This document shows, one piece after another, positions 45,600 through 56,215 of a stretch of DNA of 64,000 bases. A program made the position numbers and the translations under genes. This DNA comes from Candidula unifasciata. Lineage: Eukaryota; Mollusca; Gastropoda; Stylommatophora; Geomitridae. Position 1 is the stretch's first letter; every line of letters begins with the position of its first letter. The stretch is taken from positions 186,001 to 250,000 of the forward strand of contig CAJHNH020007645.1 in NCBI GenBank assembly GCA_905116865.2, written 5' to 3'. Under the pieces are notes generated by a model. It did not search any database. It saw only the letters and a program-made list of their open reading frames with translations, and was not told where the DNA came from.

Positions 45600-47021
45600 A
45601 TATATATGTCTCAGAAGGAGGGTAGCCATTCTGAGAAAACTAAGTGGAACCACATGGGGTGCTAGCGGGAAAATACTTAGAAAAGTTTACCAACAAAGTG
45701 TTCGACCACATCTTGAATACGGATCAACAGCATGGAGTTCGGCATCAAAAACCACATTGCAAGAATTAGACAAAGTGCAAAATCAAGCACTCGGAGTTAC
45801 CACAGGCAGTATGAAATCAACACCTATAGCTGTGATGGAGAAAATGGGGATGACCCAAGCACTGAGTGAACGCAGAGACACCAAGATGCTTTTACAAGCA
45901 GAAAAGTTTCTTAGTATGCCCAGTCACCCCATGAATGAAAGATTCAAAAATTTAGCTTTGGGACGACTAAAGAGAAGTAGTTTTATCCACCAGTCCAAAC
46001 GGCTCGGCAGACAAACCACTGATTTACCTGCAACTGATAGATCCTTAAATGCTGTCCCAGAACGGACCCCCTGGAGAGAGGAGTATAAGTTTCCAATACA
46101 CATCAAGACTGAAGTGAAAGGGGTATTTGACAAGGAAGAACAAAACAGTGTGCAGCGCAAAACAGCCACCCTCAGTCTACTTGATTATGAATACCCGCAG
46201 AACCTTTGGGTCCGTGTTTACACAGATGGGTCAGCAGAAAGCGCAGTCAGAAACGGAGGTGCAGGAGTGTACATTGAGTATCCTAATAATACCAGGGATA
46301 CAGCCAAATTACCAACGGGAAAGCACTGTCACAACTATGATGCAGAAGTTCAAGCCATCAAGATAGCGGTAGAGAAACTACTAAATACAGGGTATTTTTC
46401 ACAACCAGTGGTATTCCTGACAGATGCAAAAGCAGTACTTCAGTCACTCCAGTCTGGAAAATTACCAAGCATACGGACACTATTATCCGAACTAGGCAAC
46501 CGCTGTAAATTAGTAATGCAGTGGATACCTTCCCACTGTGGAGTTCCCGGAAACAAAAAAGCTGATAAACTAGCTAAGGAAGGTGCAACTGAAGAACAAC
46601 CTGACACACCAGTCTCTTATCAACAGAAGAAGAGAATGATCAAATCAATCAGAATGCCACCGAAACTGGCACAAGATGATTACCATATTATGGACAGACC
46701 AGAGCAAGTCATTATCCTTCGCCTTAGAACAGGGCACAATAGACTTCGCTCCCACATGTACAACAAATTTGAGATTGGCCAATCAGCCATGTGTACTTGT
46801 GGATTGGCACCCGAAACAACAGATCACATCCTTCAAGACTGTCCCAGATTCAACGCTTTCAGGCAAAACCGTTGGCCAAAAGAGACACTTGTGGAAGTCA
46901 AACTTTACGGGCCGCTTAGTGAATTACAAAAGACAGTGAAATTCATACTAGAGACGGCTTTGCAGATATAGACAATTTATTTCATGCGAACGAAAGAAGA
47001 AGAAGAAGAATATATATGTCT
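45600..47021 (+). mobile_element. 5'-truncated I-clade-like LINE with RNase H and 12-bp TSD
   Basis: The element is 45612-47009, ending in a GAAAGAAGAAGAAGAA tail. ATATATATGTCT occurs at 45600-45611 and 47010-47021. The exact TSD and uninterrupted coding sequence indicate a recent insertion. It lies 3.6 kb upstream (5') of the first recognised P450 exon. Confidence 0.92.
45612..46971 (+). CDS. LINE ORF2 C-terminal part: RT thumb, RNase H, CCHC motif
   Basis: About 452 codons open to TAG at 46969-46971. The RT thumb reads SVRPHLEYGSTAWSSAS and LDKVQNQALGVTTGS. The RNase H domain shows its acidic/His set: RVYTDGSAESAV (Asp), YDAEVQAIKIA (Glu), VVFLTDAKAVLQSL (Asp) and WIPSHCGVPGNKKADKLA (His and final Asp). 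It ends with a C-x-C...H-x4-C knuckle, MCTCGLAPETTDHILQDC. RNase H removes the RNA strand of the RNA-DNA hybrid in I-type elements. The palm, fingers and endonuclease are lost by 5' truncation, so the copy cannot move by itself. The frame extends upstream of 45612 only by chance. Confidence 0.88.
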
Positions 47022-47029
47022 TACTTAGC

Positions 47030-47355
47030 GGATCAACACGTGGACTTCTAGTCATTTCCCCTGATGGATCTCTGGATAATAAGACCGGACGCCGGTGTGT
47101 ATTGTTGCGCACGTTAAAAAAAATCTCTGGCAGTTGGAAATAGAAAATAGTAGCCTAACGACGCTGCCAGGGCAAAATTTGGAGAAAATTTGAATAATAA
47201 AATGATTCAAAGTATTTCAGAATCCTCGCAGGTGCTGCGGAGTACGTGCACTGCGGTTAGATTCTTTGGACTCAGGCCTGAGTCAGAAGTAGAACGGAGC
47301 ACTTATGGGTTACCCCTTGTGCCATGATGTTGATCCGTTGTCTAAACCTAATCCT
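47030..47355 (+). mobile_element. SINE-D copy
   Basis: ACACGTGGACTTCTAGTCAT, GTGTATTGTTGCGCACGTTA, GAACGGAGCACTTATG and CCATGATGTTGATCCGTTGT match 28620-28935. It begins within 10-20 bp of the LINE's 3' TSD. Confidence 0.7.
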
Positions 47356-47512
47356 ATACCTTTGGGGAGGATTGGGGGGGGGGGGGGGTTAATTACCGGT
47401 ACTCACGAAGAAGTGTCTTCAATAGTGCCTGCACTAACTTCAAAGTGTCTGTTACGTTAGGGCTAGGGAAATATTAATGCTTTAAGTAAGGTGCCGGTAC
47501 TACCTGCAGTTT

Positions 47513-47513
<1 letters not shown>

Positions 47514-47567
<54 letters not shown>
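47514..47567 (+). repeat. 54-bp poly-C run
   Basis: 54 consecutive C, followed by ACAAAAAAAATC. The longest mononucleotide run in the window; length may be uncertain in the assembly. Confidence 0.9.
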
Positions 47568-47997
47568 ACAAAAAAAATCCTGATTACATTCCCTCGAGGT
47601 CTTGTTAACGTGGCACAAACGAGCGCGGACAGGCACGCACCCACCTCCCCCCTACACACATTAGGATTCGCCGGACCAGAAATAGCGCAACATCCGACGT
47701 TTGGGGGTCAAGGAGGAAGCGGCTGTGAATTTGGGTCACGAGGTCAGTGGGTCAGTACATGCTAGGTTTCAAAAGGGATAAATCCGCTAGTAATAATTCA
47801 CATTCATTGGCTTGAAAGGGGAAAAAATTTGATTAAGTCAGGTCTTGGAAGGTCCTTAACTTTGGGTTGCTTGTCCTCTGATCGCCAAGCGTTGCCTTTG
47901 TCCTCAACATCACACTCCCAAAAAAAATTTGCGTAGGGGCCGGTAAAACGTTACAGCTAACACATCCGATTTCAACGAAGCCAAAATTAACCGCTTT

Positions 47998-48132
47998 TTC
48001 TTCTGCTTCTTCGCGTTCACTGGCTGTAAACCCTGGGGAAAAGTTCTGGTTGTTCGTCCACCTCTGGACTTAAGTCTTGTTCCAGAATCTGAGTGTTGCG
48101 TGCCCATCCGTTTTACATGTCTGACTTAATCG
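47998..48132 (-). mobile_element. SINE-C copy (left arm of inverted pair)
   Basis: On + it reads TTCTTCTGCTTCTTCGCGTT, CTGGTTGTTCGTCCACCTCT and TGAGTGTTGCGTGCCCATCC. Its mirror lies 35 bp on. Confidence 0.8.
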
Positions 48133-48165
48133 CACTGTTGGGCGAGGGTGGGGGTAGATGTCTAT

Positions 48166-48290
48166 TCTGTAAAACGGACATGCGCGCAAAACTCAAATTC
48201 TGGCACAAGACATAAGTCAAGAAGTGGACAAACAACCAGAACATTCTGCATGAGTTTACAGCCGGTGAGTGCGACAAAGAAGAAGAATCG
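48166..48290 (+). mobile_element. SINE-C copy (right arm of inverted pair)
   Basis: TGTAAAACGGACATGCGCGC, AAGAAGTGGACAAACAACCA and GCCGGTGAGTGCGACAAAG ending in an AAG tail: the reverse complement of the left arm with scattered differences. Confidence 0.8.
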
Positions 48291-48793
48291 TGGATGGGGA
48301 AAATTACTGCAAACGTGTTCGGAAGTGGGTGTCTTGAGAAGAAGAATATTCAATATTTATGATGGCATACATGATGGCAACAATGGCCCATGAAATCAGG
48401 TGTTCTCATTGTGGAAGACCTTACTTAGTGCGATCAGGTCTTGCTAGTCAAACTCTCTCCCGCCTTGGACTGTAATTCTCATGGCACAAAATAACTCGCC
48501 TGGAGGTCTAATTATCTCAGACGGAAAGGTGCCAACCACAACTATGTGTTATAGTTATGTTATTCGTCTCCTTTCATTACGGGCTCCACTAACAGGTAAG
48601 CGTTTCGCACACTTCAATGATTTCATAGTTTCACACATCTCGAAATAAGGTACTTCTACAAACATATATTTTTCTCGCTACTATTGTATCATGGTCATCA
48701 TGTGTCGTGTCGACAAGCGTAGCTGTCATGGTTAGCCACCCTACACGACCTTCAGAGAGATAGAAGAGGTCAGTACTCTTTTCCCGTACCATA
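48291..48793. other. No gene recognised
   Basis: Unique sequence between SINE copies. Confidence 0.35.
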
Positions 48794-49062
48794 CGTGTGG
48801 CAAAGGGAGCCGACGTGGTGTAGCGGCTATGCGCTCGTCTACGGATCGGATGCCGGGGGTTTTATTTTGAAAACTTACCTTGGCAACAGGGTCGACCCGG
48901 TCTTGAATGGGCACCAGGTAATATCCTGGAAAGCAAAGGCGGCTAGCGTAATGCTGACCACCTCCCACACACAGTGACGATTGGTCTATACAATATAGCC
49001 CTCTAGTCCTATATGCCAATTACGCATAAAGGCGTGGGAGATGGTCCTTCCGTGTGGCAAAG
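48794..49062 (+). mobile_element. SINE-A copy with perfect 12-bp TSD
   Basis: CGTGTGGCAAAG at 48794-48805 and 49051-49062. Between them: head GGAGCCGACGTGGTGTAGCG, body GGGTCGACCCGGTCTTGAAT, end CATAAAGGCGTGGGAGATGG. Confidence 0.9.
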
Positions 49063-49294
49063 CCCTTTACGGTGTTTATCTCTGTGCCTTTCGCTTGCTT
49101 TTTTCCCTCGCTGATCTTGTTAATCGTTACCTTGTTGCCTCTCATAAGATGCTACAGTATTGACTGTCCAGTTCTAGTTTATGTAATCAGTATATATGTC
49201 GATACAATGCACAAGTGATTCCAGAGAATATGTGAGGATATACACTGCTAAATACACATTTCTTGGCAAGGCGAGGTATCTTGTTACCCTACTG

Positions 49295-49299
<5 letters not shown>

Positions 49300-49372
<73 letters not shown>
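49300..49372 (+). repeat. (TC)n microsatellite
   Basis: About 36 uninterrupted CT units. Confidence 0.95.
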
Positions 49373-49374
<2 letters not shown>

Positions 49375-49569
49375 CCTTTTCTTTCCTGCAATAGAGCTTA
49401 CAACAAAAGCAAAGCAGTGATTGTGCGAACAGAACAGATGGTGCAGTAAACAGTGAAATACAATCAGCTAATTATAACTTCACTACAGACATGGGACAGC
49501 GGCACACAGTTGACGTTTCCCACAGAAAAACTATGGCCCTGGGAGTTGATTGCATTACTGCTTTTGAAT

Positions 49570-49740
49570 CAGTTATCATTGTCATCATCATGTAGCAGGT
49601 CCTTTGCTGCATGTCACTCCCATTACGACCTGTTGACAAGGAAAGTCTAGATCCTTCGCCAATGTTTTCCCTCCTGTCATGCTCAAGGCGTTCCCTAAAT
49701 GTGTCACATTCTTGTGGTCGACCTTTGCCTTTTCTTTCAA
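49570..49740 (-). mobile_element. LINE-G-like 3' end, minus orientation
   Basis: ATCATCATGTAGCAGGTCCT then TTTGCTGCATGTC mirrors the end of the copy at 50255 (AGGACCTGCTACATGATGAT). The remainder is diverged. Confidence 0.5.
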
Positions 49741-49784
49741 GTAGCTTGCTTTCGGTTTACTGCTGTTTCTAGACTGTTGTGGTG

Positions 49785-49880
49785 TTTCTTCTTCTTGTTC
49801 TTGTTCTTCTTGTTCTTGTTCTTCTTGTTCTTGTTCTTCTTCTTCTTCTTCTTCTTCTTTTTCTTCTTCTTCTTTGTTAG
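49785..49880 (+). repeat. (TTCTTG/TTCTTC)n microsatellite
   Basis: Hexanucleotide repeats grading into pure TTC. The Lys/Asn-rich minus frame across it is an artefact. Confidence 0.9.
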
Positions 49881-49949
49881 TATGAGGACGTTATTGTGAG
49901 CGTTATGCTCACTTACAGCATGGCTGCGAAATTTAAGTTTTTCTACGGA

Positions 49950-50258
49950 CAAATATTGACATCTTAAAAGATCTGAACATCAAGGAAGATTGGCTAATAA
50001 ACAGCATCCTTTCTCGAAAGCTGAAATATTTTGGTCATATCAAGCGCCACGACGGATTGGAAGAAATTATAGCAGAAGGCATAGTACCAGGAAGGAGCGT
50101 CAGGGGCCGACCGACACAAAGATGGGCACAGGATATAAGTGACTCCTTGAGTGTGAAAGTTCATGAGGCGGGAGAGGTGGCGAGAGACCGAGTTTCTTTC
50201 AGGCAGACTGGGATGAGAGCGACGTTCTGCAAAGGACCTGCTACATGATGATGATGAC
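49950..50258 (+). mobile_element. LINE-G ORF2 3' end
   Basis: Reads LSRKLKYFGHIKRHDGLEEI, GRSVRGRPTQRWAQDISDS and ARDRVSFRQTGMRATF, then CTGCTACATGATGATGATGA. This is a typical LINE ORF2 C-terminus (FGH.KR...RGRP..RW..D), frame open, followed by an ATG-rich tail. Confidence 0.78.
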
Positions 50259-50634
50259 CGACACACCCACACATCCGACTTCAGGAATTTCTTGTCTGGT
50301 TTGGCCAAGGCCTTCTTGAATATTAAAGACAGCCGTGGGTTAGCCATCTGGATTGGTATCGTTGCAATGTGTCGATTAATATGGCCTACAAATTTCAGAC
50401 TTGTGTTTAAGGACCAACTTTCATCGACATGTGTCTCTTGTAGAATGTGTCTTCTTGATCCACATAATTGTAGTAACTTTTCTGTAATATATAATTTTAA
50501 CACATCCGCATTCCTCGTTTACTGAATGTGATTTTATTGAACTTGACCTGAGCTTCAAGGTCGATCTGGTCTAACTTATGACTCTAGGGACAACAAGCAG
50601 CTGGAGAGATACTTCTTTCTTCTTTTGTCCTGCT

Positions 50635-50842
50635 GCTTACGCCAGTGATTCCCAAACTGTCATCGGGGCGACCTCTTCACCGGGGCGCCGCGAAATATTC
50701 GAAGATACACCAGTTTTTTATTTTTTATCTTCTACATAAGAATAGTCATACTCTCACTCAGGTTAGGGCGCCGTGGAAATTTTTTTATTAAAAAAAAAAG
50801 GCGCCGTGACTAAACAAAAGTTTGAGAAACACTGGCTTACAC
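50635..50842 (+). mobile_element. hAT-like MITE, 192 bp, with 8-bp TSD
   Basis: The element 50643-50834 begins CAGTGATTCCCAAACT and ends AGTTTGAGAAACACTG, imperfect terminal inverted repeats of the CAGTG...CACTG hAT type. Flanks are GCTTACGC (50635-50642) and GCTTACAC (50835-50842), an 8-bp TSD with one change. Inside, GGGGCGCCGCG and GGCGCCGTG are further repeated. There is no coding capacity, so a hAT transposase elsewhere would be needed. Confidence 0.8.
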
Positions 50843-51124
50843 TATAAAGCACGTCGCAGAGTAGGGTTGTTATACGTAGTGATGTGATTTTTGCTAGTTG
50901 TGTAGCTTTCTTTAACGTCCTACTGCGTTTCTGTAGTGTCCCTTTACTCCCTCCACCCATCTATTTCTTGGTCGACCTCATAATTTTCCCTCTTCTTATC
51001 TTGAGCACATTTATCTGAACAACTAAATCTTCTAAAAGCTTACTGGGCCTGTCCTATAATCATTTCTCTGCACAAATTATCTAACAGTAGCACTTTTACT
51101 GAAGAGATCTATCTATCTATCTAT
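50843..51124. other. No gene recognised
   Basis: Unique sequence ending in (ATCT)n at 51106-51124. Confidence 0.35.
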
Positions 51125-51440
51125 TGTCTTCTTCACTTTTACCGGGTTGCAGCCCAGTGTCGTGGTTTAAAATATTTGTTTTGTGCCTCTCGCGTGATTT
51201 GAGTGACAGTTTTCTGGATCTTCTGGCCGTATTCAGCTACTCCATCTATCCATTTTTTCCTGGGTCTTCCTCTGGCCTTTCTTCCCGATGTTCTACTGTA
51301 AAAGGCCTTATAGGCAATCTGATCCGGTTGCATTCTTACTAAATGGCCAATCCACTTCATTCTCCGTCTTTAAATATGTTCCATGCACGCTCTTGTTCCA
51401 ACTTTGTCTCTAATGCTGACGTTTGTGACTCTGTCTACTG
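51125..51440 (-). mobile_element. LINE ORF2 C-terminal fragment
   Basis: The minus frame reads MKWIGHLVRMQPDQIAYKAF, then GRKARGRPRKKWIDGV and PRHWAATR. Upstream residues (RVTNVSIRDKVGT) continue after a stop. Relic of an RTE-like LINE. Confidence 0.7.
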
Positions 51441-52315
51441 AAGAGATACAGCCGTGAAATTTGTATATACAATTATGGCGCAAGAATACATCCAGGACTT
51501 CTCTATGTGTGGACAGGGACCATTTACTTATCATAGAAAATTGCTACGGTCAGCTTCTTGGTAGAAAGGGTGGGGCGATGTTACTGCAAGGTACATGACC
51601 CCTCCCCCCCCCCCCGCTCCCCTTCCCGCTCAACCCTTTTTCAAACCACCTTACTCATTAAGCAAACCCTCTTACCTGGACGGGTTGAATGGGGTTGTTG
51701 TTTTTTTTTAATTCTTTCAAATAGATATTTCAAATCAATTGCTGTAAACAGCAACAAAACGACACCTTGACTTCTTTATATTCAGGTTACTTAATTAACG
51801 AATCAGCATACCTGAAAATATTGTAATGGTAATCGTTCTCCATGTCACTGCTGACTCACAACAGTTCTAGCACAACGCGCCAAGATGGTCTTACTGGCAC
51901 ATGCTAGATTTCCTTATCACAGTATATTCTGGTTAAGCAGGAACAACATTTAGCAGCTAGATCACGTGCATTTAATACGCAATCCAACAGGCACAAAATG
52001 GCCGTTAAATGAGTGTTCCTAATATAATACGGCTTGTAAGAATTGTTCGTGTTGCACGGATATTAACTTTTACTGTTTCTATTCTTCGTTTATGTTCTGT
52101 CTGTCTGTGTGGTATGTAATAATTAGATATACGGGAAAATAGAAGATTTTGAAGAAAACGAACTTAACCGACAAAATTGTGCACTAACGAGTAGAAAGAC
52201 AACAGCATTGTGTCACTGCGGTTTTGTCAAGAATAACAACTGTATTGTACTTACCAAAAGCGAAAGGAAATCACATTGTAGACATTGTCAATAAAAGTTG
52301 ATTTTAACAATAGCA
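51441..52315. other. No gene recognised
   Basis: Unique sequence with a poly-C run at 51602-51615 and a T-run at 51701-51709. Confidence 0.35.
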
Positions 52316-52540
52316 TCAGAAAACACTGTTCATTTTGGGGTGATCGTAAAAACTATACCAGCCCCCTTTCTGGAGGCCGGTCTTTATACTGGCCTTGCGT
52401 GGCCCTGTCTGACCTACTAGCCTAGTCTGGACTGGGTCAAATTCATGCAAGCTTACGCCGGGTTGTCGGCGACGAATCGCTCGCAGATGGAAATTCGTCC
52501 TGTTGAGGATACGCTGGCAAGACTGACGCAGCCCCATTTT
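52316..52540 (-). other. Unassigned open frame, 73 codons
   Basis: Reads SCQRILNRTNFHLRAIRRRQ and QTRLVGQTGPRKASIKTGLQ. No motif recognised. It has a composition unlike the neighbouring AT-rich DNA and may be part of a repeat. Weak support. Confidence 0.15.
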
Positions 52541-52669
52541 TTTTAAAGCCGCCTAGTCGTTGAAAAAAAAAAAAAAATAGAGATTCTCAAGCGAGTAGTT
52601 TTTGTCGGGGCAGATGGCAGGGAATAGGGAACGCAGACGGTCTATTTCATGCCAGTGAGGCGTCGATCA

Positions 52670-52965
52670 TAGGGTGATGAACTCATATCTTGTTTTTCTT
52701 CTTTTTCGGCATTCCGAGCCCTTGAGGTTCATTGCTGCAGATATCACCCGCTTTCATTTATCTCTATGGTTGGCCTTTTCTTTCCAGTTGGTGACACCAA
52801 GTGTTTGCAGATCTGTCTGGACATTATCTTTCCATCGTCTTCTTGGTCTGCCTCGTGGTCTACGACCATTCATCTCCCTGTGTATACAGTTTTTACTTCT
52901 CTGTCATCTGACGTTCTTTCAATACGTCCCAACCATTCAAGCTTATAGACTCATATGGGGTTTAT
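52670..52965 (-). mobile_element. LINE ORF2 C-terminal fragment
   Basis: On the minus strand DHEADQEDDGKIMSRQICKH corresponds, one frame over, to a RPRGRPRRRWKD-type segment (GGTCTGCCTCGTGGTCTACG on +). Frameshifts present. It abuts the LINE-B 3' end at 52985. Confidence 0.45.
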
Positions 52966-52984
52966 TATTCAGACCTTTTTTCTT

Positions 52985-53245
52985 CTTCTTCTTTGCATTC
53001 AATGTCATCATCATCATATCATTGCCATCAACATCATCAATCGTGTGCAGTTTGACGTCACCTAGGGCCTGCGTTCGATTCCTCCACTCCGCTCTGTTAC
53101 ATGCAGCTCTCTCGATTTCTGACATGGAGTTCAGCGCATCGTTTTTTGCTTCTCGTAAAAATATTCTTCTTAATGTTTCCCTAAGATGGATGTCCTCTTA
53201 TTCTCAGACCGTTTTTGTGCTTGTTCTGTACTTTTGTAACGGCTG
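52985..53245 (-). mobile_element. LINE-B copy 3 (3' end only)
   Basis: CTCCACTCCGCTCTGTTACA, TTTCTGACATGGAGTTCAGC and ATTCTTCTTAATGTTTCCCT match 10265-10370. It starts with an ATC-rich tail (52999-53045), as the other LINE-B copies do. Confidence 0.75.
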
Positions 53246-53509
53246 CACCATCTAAGTGTATCCTCCAGTCCTTGAGGGTAATGATGGACTTGTGGTTCCT
53301 TGCTTCGCGGCAGGTGCATTTCTGACTTCGAATGAAACGTCAATCTTACCTTATCGTTCCTGGTAGGAAGAATGTTTCCAAGATGACTGCAAAGAGTTGT
53401 ACATAGGGCTTGAATAATATGGGCCCTAGACCTGGCACACCATCAATGGACTAAGTGTGGTTTAGCAACTCACCACCCCTCCTCCACCCCCTTTCATTTT
53501 AGACCGATC

Positions 53510-53660
53510 GACAATCAGTAGATTAGGCTGTCACCATCATGCAGACCACCTTTATTTCTAAGACATTTCCGGTTACCCTTTGTAGACTGTGTCGACCTGG
53601 GAGTCCAGATCGATCTCCCCAACTGGTCGTGGGAAACAGGTGCATGAACAGCAAGAACAA
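53510..53660 (-). mobile_element. Degraded SINE-A copy
   Basis: GTCACCATCATGCAGACCAC, TTTATTTCTAAGACATTTCC and GTCGACCTGGGAGTCC follow the order of SINE-A blocks in reverse. Confidence 0.45.
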
Positions 53661-53906
53661 ACTTAGTGGCACAGTACTCCCCCACATCCTCATTGGAAAA
53701 CAATGGGAATAAAGGAATCTACATTACATAGGTACCATAAAGTCACGTGGGACAACCTGAACCCAGTCCGTCTCCATCAATCAAAATGTAAGGTAAAAAA
53801 AAAAAAAGACAAATGCATAACAAAAAAAAATATAAATGTATTAATGCCGCCAACAACGAGGACAAAAACAACAATAGAAGAACTAGTCTTTCCAGAATCC
53901 TTCAGC

Positions 53907-53908
<2 letters not shown>

Positions 53909-53950
<42 letters not shown>

Positions 53951-53971
53951 TTCCGCCCCCCCCCCCCCCCC
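53909..53971 (+). repeat. Poly-C tract (42 C, then 16 C)
   Basis: Two C runs separated by TTCCG, giving poly-proline or poly-glycine frames that are artefacts. Confidence 0.9.
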
Positions 53972-54689
53972 GCATACAACTGTCTGTCTGTCTGAAAGTT
54001 TCAAATGATAACTATTTAAGCCCCGTAAAGACAAAAATTTGAAAAAACTATAGTCATAAGCTTGTTAATTTCAAAAAAAAAAAAAAAATCCTTGAAAAGC
54101 ATCGAAATAAATCACAAAATATATATGAAAATATATCATCCTGCTATTTTGCAAGTGAAAATAAAGAGGAAGATATGTTGTATAACGAATACAGCCGTCT
54201 GTTTACTTTATAACAACAATCTTGACACAACTAATGACCCCATTTATAACCTTCTTTGAGGTTGAACAGTGTAATTTTTCTAACCTTAAAAAAAAAAAAA
54301 AATCATGTGTATACCAGTATAGGCTTCTCACTAAAGATCGCCTGGATTAGATCGTCTGGCCAAAGAAAACTTTAGAAGTAACCTCACTTGGAGGGAGAAA
54401 AGTTAAAATCACTTTGGGTCCATCAATAGTGGAATTACGTCTATTGGGGAAAGCATCCCTCTTGGTAATGGGTAGTATATTTGTCAGAGCCTCATGTCGG
54501 CTGTGATCCAAATAGAAATAGGCGCGGAAGAATCGTTCGTTGGAAGAAAACAAAAAAGATAAGCGTTGTCCTTTTTTAACCGCCTGACGGCCTGTTTTAT
54601 CAAGGACTGGTTATTTACTATCTGAGCTTATGTTTTTTTTTCTTTTGTGGCGATGATTTTCGTCTGAGTTTTGTTTCCTTTGTTGCAAC
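53972..54689. other. No gene recognised
   Basis: AT-rich unique sequence with A-runs (54074-54087, 54288-54301). Confidence 0.35.
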
Positions 54690-55854
54690 ATGTCAGCGGC
54701 GTGGGCTTGGCGGGCGGCTTGCAGTTTTTGGGATTGGGAATGGCAGTCCTGAGAAGGACCCAAATGTCATCGCTGTCCAGCCCACTCTAAAGACTGGCCA
54801 GAAGTGGAGGGTCCTCGAGGCGATTGAATCTGCCAAGAATGCACTAAAATTGAAGGAGATAATGGGATACACTCAAACCGACCGTCGAGGCCTAGGGCAC
54901 GGGAAGGTCAATTGGTGGTCAAAGGCCTCAGCCAAAGAGCGCCGAGACATGGTAATACAAACGGTGAGGGACAACGAAAACGAGGTTCGGGTTCAGAAAG
55001 CAGCCCAGCAGTCGCAGCAGGGCCATTGGGTCAGCCTGGAGAGCGCATTGCCAAGAATACTCACATGGGGTGAGATCTGGCGGATGACCCCGCTGCGACT
55101 GAGCTTTATCGTTCGTGCGGCGTACGATGTATTACCGTCCGGTGTTAACATGGTTAAATGGTCTGCGACTAACGATCCGACTTGCCCGTTGTGTAAATCG
55201 AAGCAGACTCTAGAACACGTCCTGTCCGCGTGCAGGAAAGCCCTAGGTCAAGGCCGATACACCTGGCGACACAACAGGGTGCTAAAAGAGTTAGCAGCCG
55301 TTGTTGACCAGGCTAGAATGAGGGCCAATGCAAGGGCCAGTTCTAGCATCGTCACCATTCGTTTCCTCAAGGCTGGGCAGGTTCCAAAAGGTAAGGTCAA
55401 CCAAAACGCATTCGCTCCATCTGTGCTAGACTCTGCGAGGGACTGGTTACTGGCGGTTGATCTGCCAGGCCATGAACGGTACCCCGAGTTAATTCGGAAG
55501 ACCGGTCTGCGACCTGACATAGTCCTCCACTCTGCGCAAAAACGGCAGCTCATCCTGATAGAGTTGACCGTCCCGTATGAGTCGCGTATGGATGAAAATC
55601 ACCTGTATAAGCTCGAGAAAAACAGTGATTTAGCAGCAGGTCTGAGGAGAAACGAGGCGTACACGGTACGGGTATTTGCCGTCGAAGTGGGAGCGAGAGG
55701 CCTCGTTTCCACTTCGCTCTACAATGTGGTTAAAGAACTAGGATTGCGCGGTAATGAACGGAAACGTACACTCAAAAAACTGGGAGAGGTAGCCGAAAGG
55801 GCCTCCAGCTGGCTTTGGACGCAACGCAACAACGTAGAGGACGGGCCTCGGTGA
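54690..55854 (+). CDS. LINE C-terminal domain: CCHC knuckle and restriction-like endonuclease
   Basis: Open frame with a first ATG at 54850 (334 codons), but recognisable coding sequence starts further upstream (VIAVQPTLKTGQKWRVLEAI from about 54765), so this is a truncated end. A zinc knuckle CPLCKSKQTLEHVLSAC (C-x2-C-x7-H-x4-C) precedes a PD-(D/E)xK-type nuclease core, GLRPDIVLHSAQ then LILIELTVPYE. This architecture (RT, CCHC, restriction-like endonuclease) marks R2/NeSL/R4-type LINEs, many of which insert at specific sites. The RT itself is missing. The clade cannot be decided from this piece. The reading frame is intact. Confidence 0.8.
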
Positions 55855-56215
55855 GCTGGTCCGGGTGTCTAGCGGAAAAGGGTTTCTCACCCCTTGTAAG
55901 TCCATCGTGTCCGAATTGTCTGCCAGTGTCCCTCTGCCACCTGCTAACAAAAGTCCAACATGTGTCCGGTAAACCAATCGTAAGCTTGTCGCTCGGTCGT
56001 CCAGGCACGCTGACTGCTTTAATTAGGCTGCCGCGGCGACTTCTTATCTCACAGTACCTTCTGCGAAACCACCAAGTCGTCTTGTCTCTGGCCGAAAGAA
56101 AAACACCATCCGGTAATCTCGTGCAGCAGGGAACCAGCCCTGAGCTTCATGAACTCAGGTGGGCCCACCTCCGAAAGCGTCTAGGAATCGTGGGCCGAAA
56201 CGCTCGTTGACGATG
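54690..56215 (+). mobile_element. 5'-truncated LINE of the restriction-like-endonuclease group
   Basis: Contains the C-terminal ORF to 55854 and probably a 3' UTR up to about 56215. GC content is clearly higher than the flanks. I did not find a convincing TSD. Confidence 0.7.

Noticed and set aside
49699..49952. Lys/Asn-rich or Phe-rich frames
   Set aside because: Translation of the (TTCTTG/TTC)n microsatellite.
52674..53255. 193-codon plus-strand frame
   Set aside because: Antisense of two LINE 3' ends on the minus strand; no coherent domain on +.
53703..54034. Poly-Pro and poly-Gly frames
   Set aside because: Produced by a 42-bp C run.
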